22,059 bases of DNA from a virus, in the IMG/VR virus record IMGVR_UViG_3300025168_000763, positions 1 through 22,059 of that record, one strand, 5' to 3'. Positions 12,632 through 19,773 of this stretch are shown piece after piece. The notes under the pieces were generated by a model, which was not told the DNA's origin, did no database searches, and saw only the letters and a list, made by a program, of their open reading frames with translations. A program made the position numbers and the translations under genes. Position 1 is the stretch's first letter. Each line of letters begins with the position of its first letter.

Positions 12632-15141
12632 TGGCTGAAAATCCAAATAACAATATAGAAAAAGCATTAAGTTCTTTAACAGACGCTTTAGAGATAGAAC
12701 CTACAGGAGAAGAAATACAACTACAAGATGACGTTATGGAAAAGAACGTAGAAATCATGGATGATGGCAGTGCCGTTGTCGGTGAAGAAGAACAAGTTCT
12801 CGATACGTCAAACATACCCTTTAATGCCAATTTAGCAGATTACATAGAAGAAGATGAACTAATGCGTTTTTCTGGTGATCTAGTAAACGATTTCGAAGCG
12901 GATAAAGACTCAAGGAAAGACTGGGAAGATTCCTACGTCAAAGGCCTTGACATGTTAGGATTCAAATATGAAAACCGGACAGAACCCTTCGAAGGAGCGT
13001 CCGGGGTCGTACATCCCTTACTCGCTGAGTCTGTAACTCAATTTCAAGCTCAAGCGTATAAGGAACTTCTCCCCCCAAGCGGCCCCGTACGAACTCAAGT
13101 TGTAGGACTCTCCACCCCTGAAGTACAAGATCAGGCAAAAAGAGTTCAACAATTTATGAACTACCAAATAACAGAAATCATGCAAGAGTATGATCCAGAC
13201 ATGGACCAACTGTTATTTTATCTACCACTTTCGGGTTCTGCTTTTAAAAAGATTTATTATGACGCGTTGATGAAACGTGCGTGTGCAAAGTTTGTAACTG
13301 GAGAAGATTTAGTAATAAACTACATGGCTACTGATTTAGAAAATGCAGCTAGAGTTACACACGTTATTAAAACAAGTGGTAACGATATTAGAAAACAACA
13401 ACTACAAGGTTTTTACAGAGACATAGCTATTACAACAGGACAAGTAGAAACTTCTGAAGCACAAGAAAAAGTAAACACTTTAGAAGGTGTGCAACGTGAA
13501 TACGGACAAGACGAAGATGAGCATACTCTTTTAGAAATGCACATTACAACAGACGTGCCAGGGTTTGAAGATACATCAGGTGTTAAGCTTCCTTTTATTA
13601 TAACAATAGATCAATACTCTGGAGAAATTTTATCTATCTATAGAAATTATAAAGAAGGAGATCCAGATTTTAAAAAGATTTCTTATTTTGTACACTACAA
13701 GTTCCTCCCAGGTCTAGGCTTTTATGGCTTTGGCCTAATACACATGCTAGGTGGGTTATCAAGAACTGCAACAAGTGTTTTGCGACAATTAATTGATGCA
13801 GGTACTCTTGCTAACTTGCCGGCAGGATTTAAGGCACGTGGTATGAGAATACGTGATGACGATACACCATTACAACCAGGTGAGTTTAGAGATGTAGATG
13901 TAACAGGTACATCTATTAAGGAATCATTATTACCTCTACCTTATAAAGAACCAAGTGGTACTTTGTTTCAATTACTAGGTTTCGCTGTTGATGCAGGTAA
14001 ATCATTTGCTGCTATTGCAGACATGAAAATGGGTGAAGGTAATGAACAGAATCCAGTAGGCACAACAATGGCTCTTTTAGAAAGAGGAACTAAAGTTATG
14101 TCAGCTATTCACAAAAGATTACATTACGCACAAAAAATAGAATTTAAATTATTGGCTAAAGTATTTCAATTGTACTTACCACCAGAATATCCTTACCAAG
14201 TTGTAGGGGGTAATCAAATGATTAAACAACAAGATTTTGATGATCGTGTTGATGTTATCCCAGTATCAGATCCTAACATCTTTTCCATGGCACAACGTGT
14301 TACATTAGCACAGCAGCAGCTACAATTAGCTACAGCAAATCCTGGATTACATAATATGCGTGAAGCATACAGAAGAATGTATGATGCAATGGGTGTTGAT
14401 AACGTTGATTCTATACTTAAACCAGATCCTGAATTACCACAACCAATGGGTCCTTCTAGTGAAAATGCAGGCGCGATGAATGGTAAAGCACCTAAAGCTT
14501 TTCCTATGCAAGATCATCAGGCGCACATACAAGCACATGCTGAATTTATGTTTACACGTATGGTACAAATTAATCCTCAGATTTATTCTTTACTACAAGC
14601 ACATATTTGTGAGCACATTTCTTTAATGGCTGGTGCAATGGTGCATGAAGAATTTAAAGAACAAACACAACAACTACAGCAAGCACAACAGCAAGCACAA
14701 CAAAATCCACAAATGGCGCAGCAAGTAGAACAGCAAATGCAGCAATTAATTAATGCGCAGGCTGCTAAACAAGCACAGATAGAAGCTGAAATGACTATGA
14801 AATTAGCTCAAGACGAAGAAGCTAGAATTAGTAAAGAAGCTCAAGATCCTCTTGTTAAACTTAAACAACAAGAATTAGATCTTAAAGCTATGGAAACACA
14901 AATGAAAGTTCAAAAAGATGTTATGGTAGAAGGAGAAAAATTAGATATCGAAAGAGACAAATTAGAAGCCGACACCACTTTAGGAATAATGAAAATGGCT
15001 GCTGATGTTAACAAAGAAGATTCAGAAGAAGCAATGGTTATGTTTAAAGAAAACATGATTAATTCTAGAGAATCAATGAAGTCAGAAGCAAACGAAAAAA
15101 TAGCGAGGACAAATGGACGAGCAAAAACTAAAGGAGATTAA
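12631..15141 (+). CDS. Portal protein (836 aa)
   Basis: Dodecameric head-vertex channel through which DNA enters and leaves. Recognised by overall pattern rather than a short motif: acidic N-terminus (1-75), then 'DWEDSYVKGLDMLGFKYE', 'FEGASGVVHPLLAESVTQFQ', 'FYLPLSGSAFKKIYYD' and 'LPAGFKARG', typical of large portals of marine podovirus-like phages. From about residue 670 comes a Gln-rich helical region ('EQTQQLQQAQQQAQQ...') and a charged helix to the end, which could form a P22-like portal barrel. Bases about 12950-13100 use C-ending codons (CCC, TCC, GTC) unlike the rest, a second codon mosaic. The start overlaps the previous stop (TAATG); the 3' end overlaps the next gene by 29 bases. 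Confidence 0.88.
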   Translation: MAENPNNNIEKALSSLTDALEIEPTGEEIQLQDDVMEKNVEIMDDGSAVVGEEEQVLDTSNIPFNANLADYIEEDELMRFSGDLVNDFEADKDSRKDWEDSYVKGLDMLGFKYENRTEPFEGASGVVHPLLAESVTQFQAQAYKELLPPSGPVRTQVVGLSTPEVQDQAKRVQQFMNYQITEIMQEYDPDMDQLLFYLPLSGSAFKKIYYDALMKRACAKFVTGEDLVINYMATDLENAARVTHVIKTSGNDIRKQQLQGFYRDIAITTGQVETSEAQEKVNTLEGVQREYGQDEDEHTLLEMHITTDVPGFEDTSGVKLPFIITIDQYSGEILSIYRNYKEGDPDFKKISYFVHYKFLPGLGFYGFGLIHMLGGLSRTATSVLRQLIDAGTLANLPAGFKARGMRIRDDDTPLQPGEFRDVDVTGTSIKESLLPLPYKEPSGTLFQLLGFAVDAGKSFAAIADMKMGEGNEQNPVGTTMALLERGTKVMSAIHKRLHYAQKIEFKLLAKVFQLYLPPEYPYQVVGGNQMIKQQDFDDRVDVIPVSDPNIFSMAQRVTLAQQQLQLATANPGLHNMREAYRRMYDAMGVDNVDSILKPDPELPQPMGPSSENAGAMNGKAPKAFPMQDHQAHIQAHAEFMFTRMVQINPQIYSLLQAHICEHISLMAGAMVHEEFKEQTQQLQQAQQQAQQNPQMAQQVEQQMQQLINAQAAKQAQIEAEMTMKLAQDEEARISKEAQDPLVKLKQQELDLKAMETQMKVQKDVMVEGEKLDIERDKLEADTTLGIMKMAADVNKEDSEEAMVMFKENMINSRESMKSEANEKIARTNGRAKTKGD

Positions 15142-15391
15142 AGATAAAGTTGAAAAAATAGCTGTGACTATGAAAAAGATAGAAGATGCAGCTAACAGTG
15201 AAATTAAACATCCAGATGATTATCTACAAGTATGTGGAGCTTTAATGGCTGTTTGCAGAAACATGTATGTAAGTGGACTTGGCATAGAAGGTGCAGCAAA
15301 TATGTTTGCAGCTGTGGCAGAAACGTTTATAATACAAGAAGAAGTAATACAGGAACTATATTACTCAGTAGATAAACCAACGATACACTAA
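15113..15391 (+). CDS. Small conserved phage protein after portal (92 aa)
   Basis: Begins MDEQKLKEIKDKVEKIAVTM inside the last 29 bases of the portal gene. It is helical: a charged N-terminal helix (1-30), then 'HPDDYLQVCGALMAVCRNMYV' and an Ala/Gly-rich amphipathic segment 'LGIEGAANMFAAVAETFI'. Moderately hydrophobic but without a clear membrane span. Similar small genes follow portal in other marine phages as far as I recall; function unknown. The next gene's Shine-Dalgarno AAGGAG starts at the last base of its stop codon. Confidence 0.7.
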   Translation: MDEQKLKEIKDKVEKIAVTMKKIEDAANSEIKHPDDYLQVCGALMAVCRNMYVSGLGIEGAANMFAAVAETFIIQEEVIQELYYSVDKPTIH

Positions 15392-15401
15392 AGGAGACAT
15401 T

Positions 15402-15701
15402 GTGGCTAAACCAGGATTATACGCAAATATACACGCAAAGAGAGCTAGGATAAAAGCTGGCAGCGGTGAAAAAATGAGAAAGGTAGGCGCTAAAGGTGCT
15501 CCTTCAAAAAAAGACTTTGTTAAAAGTGCAAAAACTGCTAAACCACAAAAAAAGAATATGGGCGGAAGTATGACACCTAAAGTAGGTGCTAAAAAATTTC
15601 CTAGTACATCACCAGGATTTCACCAAGCCCAGAAGACTGCTAAAGCAACTGGTCAACCGTTGACTATGCGTAAAGGTGGTAAAGCGAAGAAGAGGAGGTA
15701 A
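15402..15701 (+). CDS. Small, very basic conserved phage protein, GTG start (99 aa)
   Basis: GTG 15402 is chosen because AAGGAG (15391-15396) lies five bases upstream and the protein then opens with the conserved 'MAKPGLYANIHAKRARIKAG'. The pattern 'GLYANIHAKR.RI..GSGEKMRK.G.KGAP' is widespread in marine phages and cyanophages. It is rich in Lys/Arg/Gly, disordered, with 'NMGGSMTP' and a C-terminal 'MRKGGKAKKRR'. The codons of that tail also form the strong ribosome site AGGAGG for the next gene. A DNA- or RNA-binding virion protein is plausible; no direct evidence. Confidence 0.8.
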   Translation: MAKPGLYANIHAKRARIKAGSGEKMRKVGAKGAPSKKDFVKSAKTAKPQKKNMGGSMTPKVGAKKFPSTSPGFHQAQKTAKATGQPLTMRKGGKAKKRR

Positions 15702-15702
15702 T

Positions 15703-15834
15703 ATGAAGTTACTAACAGATTTATGGGCTCACTTAAAAGAGTGGAGCGAATGGGGAATAAAGGACTGGATAAAAGCCGGTATTGTTGCTCTAATAGTCAT
15801 TGTAATTCTTAAGTCGATAATGCCAGGAATTTAA
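15703..15834 (+). CDS. 43-aa single-pass membrane protein
   Basis: ATG 15703 follows an excellent Shine-Dalgarno (AGAGGAGG). The stop TAA 15832-15834 overlaps the next ATG (TAATG). The product has an amphipathic, Trp-rich N-terminal half (MKLLTDLWAHLKEWSEWGIK) and one hydrophobic helix (residues about 25-39, 'AGIVALIVIVILKSI'). Such a layout fits a holin/spanin accessory, a membrane anchor or a virion membrane-contact peptide. It is well supported as a gene by spacing and ribosome site; role unknown. Confidence 0.7.
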   Translation: MKLLTDLWAHLKEWSEWGIKDWIKAGIVALIVIVILKSIMPGI

Positions 15835-16925
15835 TGGAAGACAATAAGTCAAAATACTTAAGAAAAATTAATACTCCGACCCCTTTTAACGAGGGGCCGG
15901 AAATGCAGAATTACAACCGTATGATGGACTTGCAATCGCAAGCACCTAACTTTACACAAAACGATCCACGATTTGATCAGCTTAAAGATGCAAGAAGAAC
16001 GTATAATCGTAATGATAAATACACGATAGGAAATAGACAAGGCATAGCACCTTTAGAAGTACAGAAAAATTTTTCTAACCAAAGTAATAATTTTAGAAAC
16101 GCTGCACCTAATGCTTATGCAACAATGTATCCTGCTCAAGATTTTGCAATGAGGTATGGCGAGTCTGGAGGATTAATGGGAATGATGGCAAAAGAAATGT
16201 TTGGTAAAGTTTCTAATTTTGGAAAAGACATGGCTAACAAAATAGGCATAGCAGGAGCTGCTAATTCAGACGAAGGTGAAATGGCAGACTACGCAGCACA
16301 AACTTTTGGTTTTGGAGCACCTACCTTTCCTGGTAGTGAAATGACAATACCATACCCTAATCAAGATCGCCCAGACAATACAGTTACAATTGAAGACACA
16401 TTTACAGAACCTCCTTTTCGTTCTATTCAATCTGATGGTTATGGTGGCCCGGTAGATGGATCTAATCCAAGAGGTCAAGTAACAAGTGCAAACCCTGCAC
16501 CAGGAAAAATGGGACTTGATCCTAACATAGATTATGGAAACGAAATGAATATGTTAGACGCTATAGCAGAAGATAATGTAAGATTTGATAGAGATGTAAA
16601 AGCTTTTCCCCCACCAATAAAAGAACCTCCTGTAATGGAAGGAATGGCACCGCCAGATATAATACCAACTGAAGTCATAGAAGAAACAGAATCATTTAAC
16701 GACAGTGGTAGGGAGGCAGGAATAGCATCCATGTACGGTCAAGGCCCTAGTTACGCAAGTAATGATAGAAGGTACGAAAAAGAATACAGAGATTTTACAG
16801 AAAGTATGTCTGATACACTAAGACAATTTGGTCCAGTTCCTTATGAAGAATTTTCAGAAATGTATGAAAAAATGTTTCAAGGAAAACCACAAGTAGGATT
16901 TTCTAGAACACTAGTAAATAGATAA
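15834..16925 (+). CDS. Orphan Pro/Met/Asn-rich protein (363 aa)
   Basis: Starts MEDNKSKYLRKINTPTPFNE. It is largely low-order: Asn/Gln/Pro-rich N-terminal part, a short hydrophobic Gly/Met segment ('ESGGLMGMMAKEMFGK', about 108-123), a Pro-rich middle (about 165-290, 'PPPIKEPPVMEGMAPPDIIP') and a charged aromatic C-terminus ('RYEKEYRDFTESMSDTLRQF'). It joins both neighbours by TAATG overlaps. Between portal and the holin-like gene, a virion or adhesin-like accessory is likely, but I do not recognise it. Confidence 0.65.
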   Translation: MEDNKSKYLRKINTPTPFNEGPEMQNYNRMMDLQSQAPNFTQNDPRFDQLKDARRTYNRNDKYTIGNRQGIAPLEVQKNFSNQSNNFRNAAPNAYATMYPAQDFAMRYGESGGLMGMMAKEMFGKVSNFGKDMANKIGIAGAANSDEGEMADYAAQTFGFGAPTFPGSEMTIPYPNQDRPDNTVTIEDTFTEPPFRSIQSDGYGGPVDGSNPRGQVTSANPAPGKMGLDPNIDYGNEMNMLDAIAEDNVRFDRDVKAFPPPIKEPPVMEGMAPPDIIPTEVIEETESFNDSGREAGIASMYGQGPSYASNDRRYEKEYRDFTESMSDTLRQFGPVPYEEFSEMYEKMFQGKPQVGFSRTLVNR

Positions 16926-17977
16926 TGGCAACGCCAAAGTTTAGATTTGGTGGTTACATGAATGCCACTGGTGGTGGTACTAACAGTAACGCATCATCTA
17001 ACTACGGAGGTGGTGGAGGTGGTTCAAGCTACAGTAGTGGTTCCTCATCTAACAATAACAACAATAACAATAGAAGAACCGGAACTACTGAAGCAAAAGT
17101 TAAAAGCTCAGAAAGACTATCAGGAACAATAAGAGACGACAAAGCTAATGAAGATTCAGGTATAGATGTTGCTGCTATAAAAGCAGCAAATAAAGCTAGA
17201 AACGATAACGCTTATACTGCAGCAAAAGAAAAACAAAAAGCAATGCAAAGAGCAATTGCTTTGGCTTATAATGTAAACAAAGACGATGGTTCTAATAGAT
17301 CTACAACTGATCAATCTACTTCTAACTTTCAAAATTTAACTGACGCTGAAAAACAAATTTTAATAGATTCTGGTTTTGCAGCAGCAGAATCAAGTGGTGT
17401 CCTGGGCGGAACAATGGGTGCAGAATTAGTTACTAATCAATTAAAAAAACAATTAGCTGAAGCTACAACAGATGATGAGGCTAACGTAATACTAGGTAAA
17501 TTACAACAATTAGGATTTTCTAATGTAACACAATACGATCCTTTTAACGCAGGTGATACTGCGTATGATCCAGATAATTTATATAACGTTGGATTAGGAT
17601 ATGATCAATCAGCAGTTTATGATTTTAACACTTTAAAACCATACGAAAGAAACGCTTTTTATGATATGCAAAGCCCTAATCTTACAACTAAAGCTTACAC
17701 AAACTACATGAATAAATTTCCAGCTTTTGGTCATTCTCGTCAAGGTGGCATTGGATTTTATGGTGGTGGAGGTGGCGGCGGTTACGGCGGCGGTGGCGGC
17801 GGCGGTGACGGAGGCAGTTCTGGTGGATCCCCATCTAGAGGAGGAATGCCACAAGGAAACCCTAACGACATGTTTGGGGCAATGTCACCTTTACAACAAG
17901 CAATGATTAATACAAATGCAGCAAAAAGTTTTAGCCAAGGTTATAAACGTGGAGGAATAGTTACTTTAGTATGTTAG
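16925..17977 (+). CDS. Low-complexity Gly/Ser/Asn-rich virion-like protein (350 aa)
   Basis: N-terminal Gly/Ser/Asn-rich linker (residues about 15-55, including seven consecutive Asn), a helical region (about 75-190, 'EKQKAMQRAIALAYN', 'LVTNQLKKQLAEATTDDEA'), a Tyr/Asp/Asn-rich segment (about 200-270), and a second Gly-rich tract (about 278-300) encoded by a GC-rich GGY/GGC repeat at about 17760-17830. It ends YKRGGIVTLVC. The architecture (flexible spacers flanking a helical core) suits a structural or tail-associated protein. It overlaps the holin-like gene by 7 bases. Family unknown. Confidence 0.65.
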   Translation: MATPKFRFGGYMNATGGGTNSNASSNYGGGGGGSSYSSGSSSNNNNNNNRRTGTTEAKVKSSERLSGTIRDDKANEDSGIDVAAIKAANKARNDNAYTAAKEKQKAMQRAIALAYNVNKDDGSNRSTTDQSTSNFQNLTDAEKQILIDSGFAAAESSGVLGGTMGAELVTNQLKKQLAEATTDDEANVILGKLQQLGFSNVTQYDPFNAGDTAYDPDNLYNVGLGYDQSAVYDFNTLKPYERNAFYDMQSPNLTTKAYTNYMNKFPAFGHSRQGGIGFYGGGGGGGYGGGGGGGDGGSSGGSPSRGGMPQGNPNDMFGAMSPLQQAMINTNAAKSFSQGYKRGGIVTLVC

Positions 17978-18408
17978 GTGGTTTACCAGTAGAAATGATT
18001 ACAATGCTAGGCTCATCTTTATTAGGTGGGTTTATGTCAATATGGTCCCAATCAATTAAAGCAAAGCAAGACGAACAAAAAATGTTGTTAGCGAGAGCTG
18101 ATAACCAAATGAAACACATAGATAAAGCCCGCGCTTTTACTGACAAAGGATTTACATTTACCAGAAGAATAATAGCATTATCTGCTGTTGGCGCTATCAT
18201 TGTATGGCCTAAGATTGCCCCAGTATTTTTTGATACCACTGTTGTACTAACGTGGACAGAATTTACTAGAGGGTTTTTATTTTTAATTGAAAGCAAAGAA
18301 GTAGTAATGGATAAATCATTTAATGGTTTAATTATTACACCACTTGATACACATTTAATGAGTGCTATTGTAGGACTTTATTTTGGTGGTAGTTTAGTTA
18401 AAAGATAA
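17971..18408 (+). CDS. Holin-like membrane protein (145 aa)
   Basis: The pattern 'MITMLGSSLLGGFMSIWSQSIKAKQ' at the N-terminus recurs in marine phages. I count three hydrophobic segments: about residues 9-25, 66-87 ('RIIALSAVGAIIVWPKIAPVFF') and 128-142 ('LMSAIVGLYFGGSLV'), separated by a charged helical linker (28-62) and an amphipathic segment. Size and topology fit a holin or a membrane-anchored lysis/injection protein. No separate endolysin gene is next to it; the only muralytic domain in the window is inside the 1440-aa protein. The role is inferred. Confidence 0.65.
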   Translation: MLGGLPVEMITMLGSSLLGGFMSIWSQSIKAKQDEQKMLLARADNQMKHIDKARAFTDKGFTFTRRIIALSAVGAIIVWPKIAPVFFDTTVVLTWTEFTRGFLFLIESKEVVMDKSFNGLIITPLDTHLMSAIVGLYFGGSLVKR

Positions 18409-18530
18409 TGGCTAAGAAAAAATCACTATCACAAAAAAGAAAATCCAAGTCAGATAAAAACCCAAAAGGTTTGGCAAAAGGATGTGGCATGGTAATGGAA
18501 AATAGAAGGAAAAAAACAAAGTATGCCTAA
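18408..18530 (+). CDS. 40-aa basic protein with 'GCG...NRRKKTKY' motif
   Basis: ATG 18408 overlaps the previous stop (TAATG) and the frame closes at TAA 18528-18530, overlapping the next gene by eight bases. The product, opening MAKKKSLSQKRKSKSDKNPK, has a strongly basic N-terminus and the tail 'GCGMVMENRRKKTKYA', which I recognise as a recurrent small marine-phage protein of unknown function. A single Cys sits in the GCG turn. It may be a nucleic-acid-binding or virion-internal peptide. Short but well positioned. Confidence 0.65.
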   Translation: MAKKKSLSQKRKSKSDKNPKGLAKGCGMVMENRRKKTKYA

Positions 18531-18765
18531 GACAGCAGCATGGACACGAAAAGCTGGAAAAAGTAAATCAGGTGGGTTAAATGCTAAAGGACGTGCAAGT
18601 TATAAAAAAGGAACACTAAAAGCTCCTACTAAGTCTAAGACTAGTGGTAGACGTAAATCATTCTGCGCTCGTATGGGTGGCATGAAGAAAAAACTAACAA
18701 GTGCAAAAACAGCTAGAGATCCTAATTCAAGGATTAATAAGTCGTTGCGCAAATGGGACTGTTAG
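18523..18765 (+). CDS. DUF6321-like small basic phage protein (80 aa)
   Basis: Opens MPKTAAWTRKAGKSKSGGLN and contains 'AKGRASYKKG', 'SGRRKSFCARMGGMKKKL' and the ending 'INKSLRKWDC'. 'TAAWTRKEGK..GGLNAKGR' with 'RKSFCARM' and 'SLRKW.C' is a conserved phage family (DUF6321, from memory). Two Cys and many Lys/Arg suggest metal- or nucleic-acid binding, unproven. Its start lies within the previous gene. Confidence 0.75.
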   Translation: MPKTAAWTRKAGKSKSGGLNAKGRASYKKGTLKAPTKSKTSGRRKSFCARMGGMKKKLTSAKTARDPNSRINKSLRKWDC

Positions 18766-18791
18766 TATAATAGCAACTTAAGGAGATAATT

Positions 18792-19073
18792 ATGGTTGGA
18801 AGAATAATGTCAAAGCCAGAGAAAAGAAAAACACCTGGCAAAAAAATGGCTACTACTACTTATAAAAAAGGTGGCAAAGTTAAAAAAATGCACGGTGGTG
18901 CAATGCATGCAATGCCAAACGGAACAATGATGCCAGGTGCTAAACATGGTATGAAAAAAGGCGGAGCAGCGAAAAAGAAAAGTAAATTTCCAGATCATTC
19001 AGGTGATGGTAAAATTACTAAAAAAGATATTTTAATGGCTAAAGGAATTATTCCTAAGAAAAAAAAGAAGTAG
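18792..19073 (+). CDS. Small Lys/His/Met-rich protein with one EF-hand-like loop (93 aa)
   Basis: AAGGAG (18780-18785) supports ATG 18792. The protein opens MVGRIMSKPEKRKTPGKKMA, has repeated Lys-Gly-Gly units ('YKKGGKVKK', 'MKKGGAAKKK') around a His/Met-rich segment ('MHGGAMHAMPNGTMMPGAKH'), and then the calcium-loop-like DHSGDGKITKKD (residues 68-79). That loop has Asp/Ser/Asp at positions 1, 3 and 5, Gly at 6, Ile at 8 and Asp at 12, as in EF-hands and dockerins. A helix plus a Lys tail follows. Function unknown; Ca2+ binding is inferred from the pattern. Confidence 0.7.
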   Translation: MVGRIMSKPEKRKTPGKKMATTTYKKGGKVKKMHGGAMHAMPNGTMMPGAKHGMKKGGAAKKKSKFPDHSGDGKITKKDILMAKGIIPKKKKK

Positions 19074-19285
19074 TGGAAGACATAACCGCGATTTACGCAA
19101 TCTTAAAAAGATTGCGTGCGCGCAAAGAAAATTTAAAAGATGTTATAGCAGCGGGATTGCCAACAATGGATACCTATGTTAAAGCAGTAGGTGAGTATAA
19201 AGCTTACCAAATAATAGAACAGGAAATACAAGACCTGCAGAAAGATGAGGATAACGATGACAGAGAAGGAAATACCAAAGCGTAG
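19073..19285 (+). CDS. Small helical phage protein, GTG start (70 aa)
   Basis: GTG 19073 overlaps the previous stop codon (TAGTG). It opens MEDITAIYAILKRLRARKEN. Helical throughout with a charged second helix ('YQIIEQEIQDLQKDEDNDD'); a similar small gene recurs in marine phage head modules. It overlaps the GroES-like gene by 29 bases if the latter starts at 19257. Function unknown. Confidence 0.65.
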   Translation: MEDITAIYAILKRLRARKENLKDVIAAGLPTMDTYVKAVGEYKAYQIIEQEIQDLQKDEDNDDREGNTKA

Positions 19286-19760
19286 ATTTGCTTTAGAAGA
19301 AAAAGATTTAGCTGTAGAAGCTAATGAAAATAATAAGAAAGCTGAGAAAAAAGAAAACCGTTTTCTTAAAAAATTACAAAAAGATGCTACTGAAAGCATT
19401 GAACACCTACCTACTGATAAAGTATTAGAAAGATTACCAGATCCTACTGGATGGCGTATGTTAGTTTTACCATACAAAGGCCAAGGTAAAACTAAAGGTG
19501 GAGTTATATTAACAGATAAACATGTAGAAGAACGTGGCTATACAACAGTCACGGCTTTGGTTCTTAAAATGGGATCAGAGTGTTATAAAAATGAAGAGAG
19601 ATATCCCAATGGACCGTGGTGCAAGAAGGGTGACTGGATTATATTTGGTCGCTATGCTGGATCACGCTTTGGAATAGAAGGTGGTGAAGTGAGAATACTT
19701 AATGATGACGAGATAATTGCTGTGGTAAAAGACCCAGAGGATATCTTGCAATATAAATAA
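19257..19760 (+). CDS. GroES-like co-chaperonin (167 aa)
   Basis: Phage co-chaperonin that would cap the host GroEL to fold capsid protein, as T4 gp31 does. Cpn10 landmarks: 'PTGWRMLVLPYKGQGKTKGGVIL' (first strands and the start of the mobile loop), 'VTALVLKMG', 'WCKKGDWIIFGRYAGSRF' (the 'GD.Vlf.kyaG' motif) and 'GGEVRILNDDEIIAVV' (the end of the fold), all within about residues 60-163. I choose ATG 19257 because GAGG lies six bases upstream; ATG 19245 in the same frame is possible. It has a Lys/Glu-rich N-terminal extension of about 55-60 residues that plain GroES lacks. It lies directly before scaffold and capsid genes. Confidence 0.88.
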   Translation: MTEKEIPKRRFALEEKDLAVEANENNKKAEKKENRFLKKLQKDATESIEHLPTDKVLERLPDPTGWRMLVLPYKGQGKTKGGVILTDKHVEERGYTTVTALVLKMGSECYKNEERYPNGPWCKKGDWIIFGRYAGSRFGIEGGEVRILNDDEIIAVVKDPEDILQYK

Positions 19761-19773
19761 ACAGGAGTAAAAT

